A stretch of DNA of 64,000 bases from Erodium maritimum (Eukaryota > Streptophyta > Magnoliopsida > Geraniales > Geraniaceae): the NCBI GenBank assembly GCA_963921825.1, contig OY997593.1, positions 39,199,111-39,263,110 on the forward strand, in the 5' to 3' direction. Shown piece by piece: positions 9,966 through 22,089 of the stretch. The position numbers were made by a program, and so were the translations under genes. Positions within the stretch are counted from its first letter, which is position 1; each line of letters starts with the position of its first letter. A model generated the notes under the pieces. It worked only from the letters and a program-made list of their open reading frames with translations, was not told the origin of the DNA and made no database searches.

Positions 9966-12900
9966 TGTTGTGACCTTGTGTCAATATCATAATCTATGTG
10001 TTTTGATGATGACAAGTATGCATATATTTATTCAAGATCAAATAATTATATCACATGTTTATTTTTTCAAACCAAACTTATTTTATAAGTGTTCTTATAT
10101 TTTTGATACATGTGATTTTCGGATTTTTCAAGACAGCAACTTTGGTTGCATTTGAGGTAACTTTGAAAAATCATATCAAATTCATTTCTTAATCAAATTA
10201 CGATTTCTTTGATGTTTTAGAAACCTCTGTGAGTATAATTTTTAATGCACAACTAGTTCTCCATTTTCATACTCCATCAGAGAGTAATGGACAGAAAAGT
10301 GAGTAGACATCAAATCTGCCAGAACAGGTAAAACAGATTTTCTTGGCTGTCTTTCTTGATTAAACTGGGATTATATACCAGGTAATAATAGTCCTATGAT
10401 ATACCATTGAAAAGATATATGAGTCTATTTTCTAACCCAACTGACCTTACTTGATTTGGATTCTTGTGGAAAAAGTTATGCTCATTTGAACAAGCAAAGG
10501 TCAAAGCTGAAATTTCTGGCAGCAAGCATGCTCATCATCTACTTCTGTCCAATGAAGTTGTGCACAAAATTTAAATCTCCAAGGACATTTTCAGACTTTC
10601 AATGATGATCAAGGAAGGCTATGGAAGATTCAAAATGTCTACTTTGAAAGGGTTCAAGTCCTACCAATAGGATTCTTGTAAGTATGATCATTAAGATATG
10701 GTTTGGCACAAATCCATGTAGAGAGAGAGTCTCTAGCCTCTCTCTAGAAACCCTACATCTTCCTTCTTCAACCTCTTGTCGCCGCCGCCCAGTTTCCACC
10801 GCCGGCGATCTCCTTCCATGGAGGTCGCTGGCGGTTCCTCCTCCCATCCTTCGCCTTCCCCACCTCCTTCTCTACCATCTCTTTCCGTCTCTTCCTCTCC
10901 CCTTGGCTTTTTCGACAGATCTCAGATCTGCCGTTCAGCTGCTTCCTCCCTCCTTCGAGAACCCTAGATCTGGCGTGGCAGCTCTTTCCTCCTTGGATTG
11001 GTGCGGTTCTAGCCTCTCTCTCGCCCCTTTTCCTTATCTCTCCCGTCGCTCTGGCCCGCTTTGGCCCCCTCGGGTGGTTCTCGGCTCTGAACCTTCTCCT
11101 CCGTCAGCCGCTCCTCTTCAGATCCGGTGTGGGACGCTTTTCCCCCGACGCTTGGTCGTGGATCTGTGCGGTCTGGGTGGGACGCTCTGCTCGTGTGGTT
11201 TGAAGGCTCAGATTCGTGTCCTCGCCTTCGGATTTGGTCCCTTCAGATCTTCTCCGTGGATTTGTGCTCCGCCGCCGCCCGCAGGCCCTGCTCTTCTGGA
11301 CGCGCTACTGTGCTTGGAGGTAAGCTCACTCAACTCTGCTTTCCTAGATCGTACAGGGTAGAAATACCCTTTCTCTCCTATCAGCGTTTCTAGGTGTTGG
11401 CCTGAATCGTAAGGAGCAGTGGGTACGATTCTGGACAGGGGGTTGTTTGAGTCGTAGGTTCTCTCTTTGCCCCTTTCTGGTTGAGTCTTCGATTCTCCTG
11501 TCCTTTACCTTTTCCCTTTTCAGTTCTGCTTCATCTCATCTCGAGCCTTCGGGTTTGAGCTCGCCGGATGGTGTTTCCCGGCGAGATCATTGGACATCTT
11601 TGTCCGCCTCTGAAGCTACTGATTTGGTTTGGAGGTAAAGGACCTGTCTCTGCTGTTGCGGTGCTAGCCGCCGACAACTTTGAGATGGGAGTAGATTACT
11701 CCTTCTTAGATTGGGGCTTTGAGGGTTCCTGCTTGGTTGGTTTTGGCAGCCGGATGTTCTCCTTCTTGAGCTTATTGTTGATTAGATTCGGGTGTTTAGA
11801 CCTTTGTTTTCTTTGTTGGGCTTCATGGTGGTCTTATTGAGGTTTTAGACATGTTTCATTTTCTTCTGTCATTCATTGTTGTAATCTGTTGTTGTTTGTC
11901 ATCTTCATTGTATTCCCTCTATGTTAAGAGGATGTGTTCAAGAGGATCCGATTAGTGAGGATCCCTCTTTCATTGTACTTCACCCTTACTCTTCATTTCG
12001 AAGAGTAAGTTTTATATAATGCTTTGCTGATAAATAAAAAAGATATGGTTTGGCTAGCTCATCACTCAATCTCTCTTCCCTTATTCAAAAATCTGATTTC
12101 TCTTGATTATTTAATCCTTTTTTATTTATTCAAATTTATTTTGAAAAGAGAAAAGTCATCATTTTAATCTTGAAATGTGTTGAGGACATTTCTTATCAAG
12201 ATATGCCACTTGACTTTGCACTCAAGTATTTCTTCCAACAACTTTTTTTTTAATTATCAAGTGCTAAGTTTTTGTCTATAAAAACCCTCATTTGTTTCTT
12301 CATTTCAAGACACAACACTTCTACTATTTCTCTACCAAAATTCACCACAAAGTTGTTCTTCATCTTTGATAGAAAAGTCATCTTGAGAGTTTATTCTTCT
12401 TTTTTCTAAAATTTGTTTTCAAAGTCATGAACTAAAGTTTCATATCTTTTGATCTTTGAAAAACATATATTCTTATTTTTATATCTTTTCAAGAACATGT
12501 TATGCTCTCTTTGTAAACTATTTTGAAATCCTCTTTTCTCAAAATCATCTTGAGCTAAGCCTTACATATCTTGAAATCATATATAGCTTCTTTGTACTTC
12601 ATCTTTATATCTTGATTGTAATTGAGGCATTGTGTTTATTCTAATAAGATTAAACACATTGTATTGTTGTCTCTTTGTGAGTTGACCTCAATATCTTTTA
12701 TTGTAATTGGCCTTGTAGGCTAGAAAAGGGTGTTGTAGTTGGTTGCAAGATTTGTTCTTGCAAAGTGTTGTAGTAGTTGCAAGATTTGTTCTTGCTTCTC
12801 ATTTGGTGTTGTAACTTGCAAGATTAGTTCTTGTGAGACTTTGTAACATTTACTATAAGTTAGTAAAAGGCCGAACTCTATGTGAGTTCTTTAGTGTGGA

Positions 12901-13070
12901 CGTAGCAACTCTAAGGAGAGTTGTGAACCACGTATATCTTGTGTTGGCTTTCTCTATCTTGCTATCTTTGCTTGTTGTTTAAATTTCCAAATTTATTTTT
13001 AAGTTGCTATATTTTGTAATCAATCTATTCACCCCCCCCCCCTTCTAGATTCATTTCTTGGGACCTAACA
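9966..13070 (+). repeat. 3' LTR of the SIRE-like Copia element, with an insertion
   Basis: It starts TGTTGTGACC right after the polypurine tract and ends CCTAACA. Its last 720 bp match the 5' LTR. Without the retroposon at 10708-12039 and its extra TSD copy, it is about 1.76 kb. Next to it, 13071 onward is LINE sequence. Confidence 0.85.
10708..12039 (+). mobile_element. ORF-less LINE-derived retroposon in the Copia 3' LTR
   Basis: It is flanked by a perfect 15-bp direct repeat, AAGATATGGTTTGGC (10693-10707 and 12040-12054). It begins with a CTCTCTCTAGAAACCC leader, runs through a C/T-rich 5'UTR-like stretch with repeated AGATCTG words, and ends TTTGCTGATAAATAAAA. Long open frames here are compositional, with no recognisable domain. 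The layout and 3' tail resemble the copy at 44998-46343. The combination of TSD and A-rich tail means LINE-type mobilisation. Confidence 0.75.
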
Positions 13071-16000
13071 AGTTTTTCCTGATTTCCATGTAAACCTCTT
13101 TGACCGAGAAGGCTTTAGAGTTGTGAACCCATCTAATTTGGTCTTCGCCCGAAGAAGGCTGAAAGACCGAGAGCTCCTGGAGAAGAAGATCTCTGAACTC
13201 GGCCTCATAAACTATCAGGCTGCGTCTGAAGCTAAGGCGCCATCCCTCCGGAGACCAATAATCACAAATTCTAGCCGACTTGTTGGACGCAAGCAAGAAG
13301 AGACGAGGGTAAAGCGAGGATAGTGGCTCATTATTGGCCCAACAGTCAGTCCAAAAAGAAATACGAGTACCTTGGCCCAATGCCCATCTGATGCCATCCA
13401 GGCCAAAAAGGCTTGCTATCCTTGCATCCTGAAACAAGCTAACGATATTCGAGATGTTAGAGGAGCATCTGTTGGAGGGCACGTCAGAGAGATCCCAAGA
13501 GTGAGCCGGCCACTTGTAAATCCCACAAAGAACCCTTTTTCCATAGAGGATTGTGTTCAGCAGCGAATCTCCAGAGCCATTTGGATAAGAGTGCTAGATT
13601 GAAGTCGGCAAGGTTACGGATAGAGAGGCCACCACAAGCTTTCGGCCTCTGAACCTGATCCCAATTAACTTTTGAGAAGGTTCTGGAGTTTGGTTTGGCA
13701 CCCCAAATAAGGGATCGCTCGACAGCTTCTAATTGGTTAATCACTTTGATGGGGGCTTTGTAGAGAGACATGTAGAAGACTGGGATCGAGCATAAGTTTG
13801 ACCGGATCAAGGTGTGCCTACCACCCATAGAGAGGTGCTTGGATTACCAAAGCTCGGATGCTTGCTTGAACTTGGAGACCATTGGAGCCCAGGTGGAGGC
13901 AAATCTAGCATTTTCACCTAACGAGAAGCCCAAATAAGTGAATGGTATGGCTCCTACCGAATAAACAATATTGGTTGTAAGTACTGCAGCTTCTTCTTCA
14001 GTGCTATTGAGTAGGGTGAGATAGGTTTTGGAGTAGTTAATTTCCAGACCAGATGCTAGGTGGAAAGCGGCCAGCAAAGCTTTGACTCTTACTAGTACCT
14101 GTGGGTCGGCTTCGAGGAAGAGGAGTGTATCATCAGCATATTGAAGATGGGTAATAAAGTTAGGGAAGTCAGTGAGATTGACACCCTTGATGACACCCAA
14201 AGATTCGCTTTCATCTAGCAATAGGTGGAGACCTTCAGCAGCCAACAAGAATAGAAAATGGGATATAGAGCATCCTTGCCTTACGCCACAGGAGGAGGAA
14301 AATTCCGGCGAAGGCGATCCGTTTATCAACACGGAGGCATGGGCCTTAAGACAAGCATTGATCCATTTCTTCCAACGAGGGCCGAAGCCCATGCGCGAGA
14401 GAACCCGCTGAAGATAGTATCAGTTAATCCGATCAAAGGCTTCGGAGAAGTCCAACTTGAGAAGAATTAATTTGAGCTTCTTGACCTTGGCGTAAGAGAT
14501 GAGTTCACTAGCGACTAACACCGAGTCGACTAGTTGCCGACCTTTCACAAAAGCAGATTGAAAGTCGCTGATCAAAGAGGGGACCAGAGGTTTGAGCCTA
14601 GAAGTCAACAACTTTGATATAATCTTGTATGGGGCGGAGAGGAGGCTAATCGGTCGAAAGTGGCTGAAGTCTGCCGGCGAGGGGACCTTCAGTATAAGAA
14701 TAATGAATGAGGAGCTGAAACACTTGCCTAATTTGCTTGATCGGTGAAATTCTTCGAAGAAGCAGAGAACATCTGATCGAATAATATGCCAGGCCTTTTG
14801 ATACAGTTTCAAAGAGATCCCATCGGGCCCTTGAGCTTTATCACCATTTAGACTAAATATATTGCTGACTATCTCTTCCTCAGAAAAGGGGATCTCGATA
14901 TCCCTAGCCCGATCACTGGAGATGGATTTGAAGGGGAGGTGAGGGAGACTGAGGTCCCTGGACAACTTGTCAGAAAATTGGTCAGTAAAGAATGATGCAG
15001 CTAGAGCTTTGATCTGATCTGGGTCGGAGATTAGGCCGTCCGGGGTGGAGATTGAGTTGATGTTGTTCTTAAAGGCCCTTCGATTTGCATAACTCTGAAA
15101 GAACTTGGAGTTTAAGTAACCTGAGGAGAGCCATAGGGCTCTTGATTTTTGGTGCCATAACTTCACTTGAAGCTTGATCAATCTGATTAGAGAGGCTTGG
15201 AGGCTAGAGCGAGTGGACAGCTCTTGTGGGGATAGAGCCCTGGTGGCGATCAGAGAGTCCAAATCAGAGATTTCTGATGTCGTGACTTTAATATTGAAAT
15301 CCACGTTGCCAAACACCAAGTGGTTCCATTGGTTGAGGTCTTGCCTTAGCAATTTGAATTTTGACCAGAGCTTGAAGTGTTCATCGCCCGCTGGTTTGTA
15401 AGAGTGCCACAATAGGTTTACTGTAGGTAGAAAGTCAGGGTGCTCAAACCAAATATTGAGAAACCTGCTTGGTTTTGGTCCCCGGTCTCTAAGGCCCTGT
15501 TTGAGGAGAATGGGCTTATGGTCGGATAGCAAGCGATCCAGGCAATCGATGACAATAGAGGGGAAGGCAGAGGCGAAGTCCTCTGAGAACATAAATCAAT
15601 CGAGCCAGCTGGCTTTCGAATCACTACCAAACCAGGTTAAATTCTGAACCGAGAGAGGAGGCACAATAGCTTGGATATCGGAAACAAAGCTACGAAAACT
15701 TTCAATATCCAGCGGGTAGGAATAACGGTCTGAGGACCTTTCCGAGGGGTGGAGGACTGCATTGAAATCACCTGCAAGAAGAAAATGGATAAATAAAGGC
15801 TGGATAGATTGTTGGAGCTGGATCCACAAGGCTTTCTTTTCAACAAGAACACAGGGAGCGTAGATGTTGAAAATCGAGCATTAAATCCGGTTCTCTCCCA
15901 CAAGACCATTGAGGATGATGAATCTGAGCTGCTCGACCGAAGAGCTTAGGTTGAAGGCACATGTATCCCAGAGACACAAAAGACCGCCGGACGCACCCAC

Positions 16001-16189
16001 CATTGGGGAAGAGACGAATTCCCAACCAGGTTGAAAGCCACAGGTACGAAGGAAGAGTGGAGGTATCTTGGAGAGTTTAGTTTCTTGTAGGAGGACTAGG
16101 TATGGTTTGGTGGCATGTAGTATGAGTTTGAGAGCATTTTTCTTTTGATCGGAGTTCAGGCCACGGGCATTCCACGAAAGGATCCACAT
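13071..16189 (-). pseudogene. LINE ORF2: APE endonuclease and reverse transcriptase
   Basis: ORF2 starts at ATG 16187-16189 three bases after the ORF1 stop (TAAGCTATG). The N-terminus MWILSWNARGL and the LLQETKLS motif are those of the apurinic-type endonuclease. The frame is broken near 15890 and again near 15590-15640. The reverse transcriptase core (15592 to 14420) shows GDKAQGPDGISL, FRPISLLS and FVKGRQLVDS. It continues in another frame with GVRQGCSISHFLF and catalytic QYADDTLLF (about 14140). WRFAAEHNPLWKKG and IRWVHNS.AFSVK (about 13110-13570) are the zf-RVT region. At least five frame interruptions make it non-functional. Confidence 0.85.
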
Positions 16190-16192
16190 AGC

Positions 16193-17823
16193 TTAGGAAG
16201 AGACGTTCGGGGCGAGGGGTAATGCTGCTGGAGGGGGTTTTGGTTGCAGAACCGAGTGAAATAGCTGCACAACCTCTGAATTTGGGTCTTTGTAAGTGAA
16301 ACCGATCCTCTTGCAAATTTCCCAAGCGTTTCGTGCCTCTGAGAGATCGACAGCGACTGTAGGGAGAGGGAGGTGGACGGTTGCTTGCGAGGAAGGTAAA
16401 AGAGCAGTTAAGTTTGGGCTGGACCTGACCTTTAGTAATTCTGACTTTTTGGTTTTCTTCAAGGAGGAGGGCTTAGGGGTGTTGGAGATGGGCTTGGGAG
16501 TTGAAGTTGGAGTGGGATTTGGCCTTAACAGGGCTTTGAGGAATCCAGGGGTTGGGACTCGGGAACCGAAAAGTCTCTGTCCGCATCATTAATTGGAGAC
16601 GAAAGTGGGCTGGAAAAAGGTACACTCGAGGGAGGATGGCGGCTCTTGGGGGGCACGTGAGGCGACGCTGCAGATATCGAGGCCAACACGTGTGAATTTG
16701 ATTCCTCGGAACCAGGGATACCCAAAATCTGATCGGTGACGGAGTCCTCTGAGGTTTCTTGATCGGAGGAGGTTTTTTCCGGCGAGCGAGAATCGGAGAG
16801 TTTGGTGGAATCCAAGGTAGGGGGTTGGAGGAAAGGTTTTCTTCAGCCCAGAGGTATGCTATTGGTACCCTGGAGCATCTGATACTAGAGACCTTGACAG
16901 GGAAGGTTTGATCTTCCACTTTTAGAGACCGAGAGCAGTTCAGATGGATGGGGGAGGCTGTGTGGATCAAGGCATAGGCCTTCTGAATGTGATCTCCAGA
17001 CAGTGAGAGGGGGTGGATGTGGACTAAGTCTCCCACTGAGTCGGCAAGAGCTGTGATTGTAGACTCCGACCATGCGGATAACGCGATGCCTTCCATCTCA
17101 ATCCAACGGTAGAAACCACCCGCTACAATAAACCGAGTGCTATTGGGGACTATGCAAAACCATTTTTGGAGGAAAGGAATTGAGTCGGCCCCAAATCTCT
17201 CTTGAACGGTTCTTTCGGTATCGGAGATGAGAAAGATTCTGTTGCCCATATCGATCATATCTGCTTTGATGGATAGAAGGTCTTCGTCTGAGTGAGCTTC
17301 ACAAAAGACAAGTCTGTAGAAAATCTTCGGACCAGAGGTTAGGGCCAACTTCACAGACGATTTGGTTTGCACAGGGAGAGGGTGGGGGAGTGGATCGGGC
17401 TGAGGGGGGTGGGGGTTTGAAGTTCAGAGGGGATGTATGAGGAGGCGTGGGAGAGGGCTTGGTGGAGGTGATTCGCCTCAGGAGTGGAGGCTTCGGGGCG
17501 ACTTCTCCAACCTGAGCTTGGAAAGGAGAAGGGCGGGTTGACCGGGCAACAAGGAGGCGATAGCCTCTAAAAGATTTGCCATCGAACTTCGAGATGGTTT
17601 GGTCTGCCGTCTTTTGAGAAGTGAAATGGAGGAAGGCCACCGCCAGACCAGATTTCGTTCTGCTGCGAGGGAGATCTACTGCATGCAAGTGGCCAAAGAC
17701 TGTGAAATGGGTGCGAATTTGATCTTGGGGGATTGAGGTCGTGTTACCATTCGGAGACCATCCGAATCTCAAAGTCGGAGAGGAGCCCAGAGCTCAAAGC
17801 TCCGCGTCGGAGTATTTGGGCAT
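16193..17823 (-). pseudogene. LINE ORF1: RRM plus DUF4283-like domain
   Basis: Start MPKYSDAEL at 17823 is followed at codon 10 by a stop, after which the same frame continues into FGWSPNGN and an RRM-like fold with RNP1-like GLAVAFLHF (about 17560-17770). A frame change near 17300-17370 leads into a domain with RWIEMEGIALSAW and LADSVGDLVHI (about 17030-17110), which resembles the DUF4283 part of plant LINE ORF1. The tail is Ser/Pro-rich, with a further frame change before it ends at 16193-16195. In the family this protein coats the LINE RNA. Confidence 0.7.
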
Positions 17824-17960
17824 AATGGGAGAGGAGAAAGGTGCAGGACGGTGGGGGAGGAGGGACTGAGAAAGAGGCGAGAGAAGGCTGGGGACGGTGG
17901 TCGGAGTTAGTGATTTAGGAGGAGGGAGGGGATTTGCTGGTGGGGCACGCGTTTCAAGTC

Positions 17961-18552
17961 AGAGAACATGGTTTGTAACTTGGCTAAGATCTATAACCTT
18001 TGTTCTTCTTCATCAAGTGATCTCACATGGCTTTAAGTAAGTAACATGTAATTAATTCCGCTGCTTTGATTTTGTGTTCCTATTAGTTCAACAAAGACTC
18101 TTAAGGCATGGTTCGGGTTTATGGATTAGCACTTTGGTTGTTGTTATTATTTTGGTTGAGCCATAAATCCATTCCAACACGTAACCCTATGTTATTTACT
18201 TTGGTCCTAAATTTAACATACTAGATTTCTTTTCCTTCATAAAAAATTCTCTAATTAAAGGTGGATTAACATTACCATCTAGGGAATTTGTTCTTAAATT
18301 GGTTAAGTTTGGTGTGCCCCAGCATTCAACGAGCCCTCATTTTCTCTAGTCCATTTGTCCTATATGAAATATTTGACAGAGTTGTTCATTCTGTATGGTA
18401 TATACCTTGTTAACCGGCCGAAATGTCAATTAGATTATGTTAAGTACGGACATGTATCTATACTACGTGGTAAATCTCAAAAACTAATGTTGCTGACATT
18501 TTACATGGATCTAGTTTGTTGAGCAATTCTGTCCTCCTCGATAGAATGTTAT
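17961..18552. other. Non-coding stretch, likely pre-insertion host sequence
   Basis: AT-rich sequence between the LINE 5' end and the long-TIR element. No convincing frame, RNA gene or repeat end was seen. Confidence 0.4.
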
Positions 18553-20238
18553 GAGGAGAAATCTAATAGAAACTCCTCTTATCCTAAAAACTGTGTGAAC
18601 AAATCCTACCCACATATCCTTTAGATCCAACATTCATCATAATGTCACATCATCACCCCAATTCCACCAACACTCACGCCACTTTCATCCTCTCTCACAC
18701 AAGCAAGGGCATAATTGTAATAGCATGGTGCCATGTGGACAAGTGTCCATTTTTTTCTTAACCAATTCACTAATTTAATATTTCCCAATTCGTTTGAACT
18801 CCGATTAGCTTCAAACTTGTGCCAATATTTTTCTTTTTCCAAGGGCTTTAAATCAAGATCAATCATGAATATATTTTGAAGCACGAAAATAAAAAGTTAT
18901 ATTGGGGTGATAAAAACAATGTTGAGTGTTGATAAATCTTCACTAATAATATTTTTATATCGAGGTATCAAACTAGTGCTAAATATTGATAAAAAAAAAC
19001 ATGTACTAGGGTGATAAAAACAGATAATGAGGTGATAAAAATCGTGTTCAATTAAAAATAAGGGTGATAAACTAGAGTTTAGTGTCGATAAAAAAACATG
19101 TGATGAGATGATAAAAATACATGTAATTTAATGATAAAATAGTGTTTAGTGTTGATAAAACTAGTGCTTAGTGTTCATAAAAAAATATGTGATGGATTTT
19201 AGTGTCGATAAAAAAACATGAGATGGGATGATAAACACACATGTAATTTAATGATAAACATAGTGTTCAGTGTTGATAAACTAAGTGTATAGTGTTGATA
19301 AACCAAGTATATAATGTTGATAAAAATTACCCAGACTTAACTTTTTTTTAAAATCAGCCCCGAAATAAGGGTGATAAAGTAGAGTTTAGTGTTGATAAAA
19401 AAACATGTGATGGGATGATAAAAACACATGTAATTTAATGATAAACATAGTGTTTAGTGTTGATAAAACTAGTGCTTAGTGTTCATAAAAAAAACATGTG
19501 ATGATGTGATAAAAATTATGTTCGATTTTGGAAAATGAGGTGATAAAACTAGTGTTAAGTGTTGATAAACCCAGTGTATAGTGTTGATAAAAATTACCCA
19601 GACTTAACTTTTTTTTTAAATCAGCCCCGAAATAAGGGTGATAACCTAGAGTTTAGTTTTGATAAAAAAAACATATGATGGGATGATAAAAACACATGTA
19701 ATTTAATGATAAACATAGTGTTTAGTGTTGATAAAACTAGTGCTTAGTGTTCATACAAAAACATGTGATGATGTGATAAAAGTTATGTTCGATTTTGGAA
19801 AATGCGGTGATAAAACTAGTGTTCGGTGTTGATAAACTCAGTGTATAGTGTTGATAAACACAGTGTATAGTGTTGATAAAAATTACCCAGACTTAACCTT
19901 TTTTTTTAAATCAGCCCCGAAATAAATAAAAAATTCGTGCTTCAAAATATATTCATGACTGATCTTGATAGAAATCCCTTGAAAAAACAAAAATAATGGC
20001 GCAAGTTTGAAGCCAATCGGAGTTCAAACGAAGCGGGAAAAATTAAATTAGTGAATTGGTAAAAAAAATGATGGTTTTACTAAAAAACTCTTACCACTTA
20101 CTGAAAAATGCTGTTTTTTTTTGCAGTTAACAAGTCAACAAATCAATTGCATCTCATCCATTCATTCTTAAAATGAATGGTTTGGATTGATTCACACGGT
20201 TTTTACGTTAAAGAGTGGTTTCTATTTGATTTTTCCTC
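18553..20238. mobile_element. Long-TIR element with GATAA-rich core, copy 1
   Basis: The left arm begins GAGGAGAAATCTAATAG and the right end reads, inverted, GAGGAAAAATCAAATAG. The inverted match continues, imperfectly, for about 350 bp through AATTCACTAATTTAAT and CATGAATATATTTTGAAGCACG on both arms. The core is a tandem array. No transposase frame is present, so it is non-autonomous. The second copy at 41431-43193 shows the same arms. I could not find a clear TSD here. Mutator-like or foldback-type is inferred. Confidence 0.75.
19059..19900. repeat. Tandem repeat core of long-TIR element copy 1
   Basis: About three units of roughly 270 bp each start with AAGGGTGATAA and end with CAGACTTAAC, a T-run and AAATCAGCCCCGAAAT. 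Within each unit, shorter phrases such as TAGTGTTGATAAA and ACATGTGATG recur. GATAA words are spaced every 10-30 bases. Confidence 0.8.
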
Positions 20239-20374
20239 TATTCAAGATACTCAAAGATATAATTTAAGGTTGTGCGAGGCGAAACATAGGTACTGCTACG
20301 ATACTAAGGTGGAATGATTATTTTAGTAACGTCGAAATGGAAATCATGATAATGATGTTGTATTTTGGTAACAG

Positions 20375-20471
20375 AGACCCTCAGATCAATCGAAACACCA
20401 GAGAAGATTCAGCACCAGGACTTGCACTAGAACATACCTTGCATATTGCTCATCTTGCAATCAACTTGCTG
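20375..20471 (+). other. Exon-like segment, unrecognised
   Basis: This 97-bp stretch is bounded by a good acceptor (TTTTGGTAACAG) and donor (CTG/GTAAAT). One frame is open and protein-like (DPQINRNTREDSAPG, LALEHTLHIAHLAINLL); another is open too. I do not recognise the protein. It could be a remnant of a host gene. Confidence 0.3.
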
Positions 20472-20708
20472 GTAAATACTCAATTTTTCCATTCAATGTC
20501 TCATTTCCCTTTCGTGATTCTACTTGTACAAGATCAAACTTAGAGCTCAAGTCTCAATTTCATGATTCAAAATGTTCAACTTGAACTACAATTTCACTTT
20601 CATAACAACCTTTCCACCCAAAGAAAATTAGTCCTAGAACACCATTTAGTTTTTGTGAAACAAACCCATTTTGTTGATTGCAATAAGCTTTTAACTGTAA
20701 CATGAAAA

Positions 20709-20933
20709 TTGAAGCACCAAATCATTGAAGAAATAAAAGCAAAAATGGGTTCCCTTTTGCCATCAAAGAAAGGAAATTTACATAAGGTTTTGTGGAGGAA
20801 ATCAGCGGCATCCGGAGAGCGAAATGCAGGAGGTGTGCTTCTCCTTGGGCTTGGACTTGTTTATGCTGTAGGTCTTGCGGCTCCTGAGGATGCAAACATC
20901 TCCTTGGCACACCAACTTGGTTTCATGGGCTGA
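20709..20933 (+). other. Possible coding remnant, unrecognised
   Basis: A 74-codon frame whose second half has a hydrophobic glycine-rich stretch (GGVLLLGLGLVYAVGLAAP) and a stop at 20931-20933. Base composition is richer in G+C than the flanks. The minus strand is also partly open, so strand and reality are uncertain. Confidence 0.25.
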
Positions 20934-22089
20934 GGAAGGATGCTCTGCAAAACATTTGAATATGCTGTACAAGGACATTCTTGGCTAATTGCCTTTGTGC
21001 TGCTTTGGGAGCTTATTTATTTATAATTTGTAAATGTCAACATGTCCAATTCGTTTTGTTGAAACGTTCCTCAAGACATGGTGGTCAATTTAGTAGGCTG
21101 CATGATTAATATTATTATGGTCCCTTTTTATATCATTATTATTACAGATATTTTATTTTCCTCAATTTAGCAGGCCATACGTGTTGGGCTGTAGGCCTCA
21201 ATTTGGTATTTGATTCTGGTTGGTGGACACACATCAATTCAGATCTGCTTCTTCCTGCCGACCATGCGCCCAAAATTGGGTTTTCTATTTGTATTTTTCT
21301 TTTCTAATATTTTATTCATATATCATCGAAGGGTTACCAAGTTCTCAAAGACGGGAAATTTAAAAGTTCGATGTAATTAAATAAAAAACATAATAGAGAG
21401 TATGTCGTCGATCTTTTTTTCTTTTTGTGGGGTTCAGTTTTTGCGTCGTTTATGGTCTCTTGTATGGACCTCGTTACATACCACCACCACCACAGCAGAC
21501 TCCCCCATCCTCACTATTGCCTCCCCGATGTAATGACCGTCGTTCAACCACAGGGGTTTTCAAGCCGTCGTTTGCGGTCTCTTCCCTAGACCTCGTCTTA
21601 TCCGTCACTTCCAGCACCACAGCAGCCCCCTCATCCTCTATGTTGCCTCCTCGATGCAAAGTTCGTCGCCCTACCACGGTCCGCCCGGTAAAATAAGGAT
21701 CGTGGGCATGCCAATCGAACATTTTCCTCCTCTTAGGTCGGTTTCGCCGCTACCCTCACCCTTGCGAGCCGATAACAGTGGCATGGAATGTCCAACCTCC
21801 AACCCCATTGACCACCCCAAATGCATCAGACCGAACCTTCGGTATCATTGCTCGAAGGAAGACTAACTGGTCCTCTGCGAGGTGCCACTACTGCCCCTCT
21901 GAACTAGAAATGGAGACTCTAGAATTCCCCTACACCCCCACCCCCCCCCCCCCCCCCCAACCTGTAAGGGAGAGGACCTCGATGGGGCGAACACGAGGCT
22001 CGCAAAGAGGCCTCGTTTGTCTTCACGAGACCATTAATGTACTGTGAGGTGTCCTATAGGAGCCACACCCCGGTCCAGGGGCGAAACCA
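20934..22089. other. Unassigned sequence with C-rich block
   Basis: AT-rich up to about 21420, then a G+C-rich block to 22060 with partly repeated CCTCCCCGATG/CCTCCTCGATG phrases near 21520 and 21645, and a long C-run near 21941-21958. No domain was recognised. The phrase CAGGGGCGAAACCAGAC near 22078 resembles ends of some plant transposons, but no partner end was seen. Confidence 0.3.

Larger units (their letters stand above)
368..13070 (+). mobile_element. SIRE/Maximus-like Copia element, nested and broken
   Basis: The parts in order are a partial 5' LTR, a tRNA-Met type primer site, gag, protease, integrase, reverse transcriptase, RNase H, a run of GGGGGAG tracts and a long 3' LTR ending CTAACA. 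This is the Copia order (integrase before reverse transcriptase). The large gag with two zinc knuckles, the LTR of about 1.7 kb net of insertions, and repeated GGGGGAG tracts suggest the SIRE/Maximus lineage. It sits inside the minus-strand LINE that continues from 13071. It carries a solo Gypsy LTR, an ORF-less retroposon and a foreign LTR end. It looks broken, with several breaks. The shared LTR parts differ by roughly 2% by eye, so it is fairly recent. Confidence 0.88.
13071..17960 (-). mobile_element. BNR-type L1 LINE, 3' part cut off by the Copia insertion
   Basis: On the minus strand it carries a C/T-rich 5'UTR (about 17960 to 17824), ORF1, and ORF2 with endonuclease, reverse transcriptase and the start of the zinc-type C-terminal domain. 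At 13071 it stops abruptly at the Copia LTR end, so the remaining 3' part should lie left of the Copia element, outside the window. Both ORFs carry stops and frame changes, so it is an old copy. The exact 5' end is uncertain because no TSD partner is visible. Confidence 0.85.

Noticed and set aside
10684-11361. 225-codon plus-strand frame rich in Leu, Pro and Ser
   Set aside because: It lies in the C/T-rich leader of an ORF-less retroposon, other frames are open too, and no domain is visible. It is compositional.
18553-20239. A 9-bp TSD for long-TIR element copy 1
   Set aside because: The flanks GAATGTTAT and ATTCAAGAT do not match convincingly; only copy 2 gives an acceptable pair.
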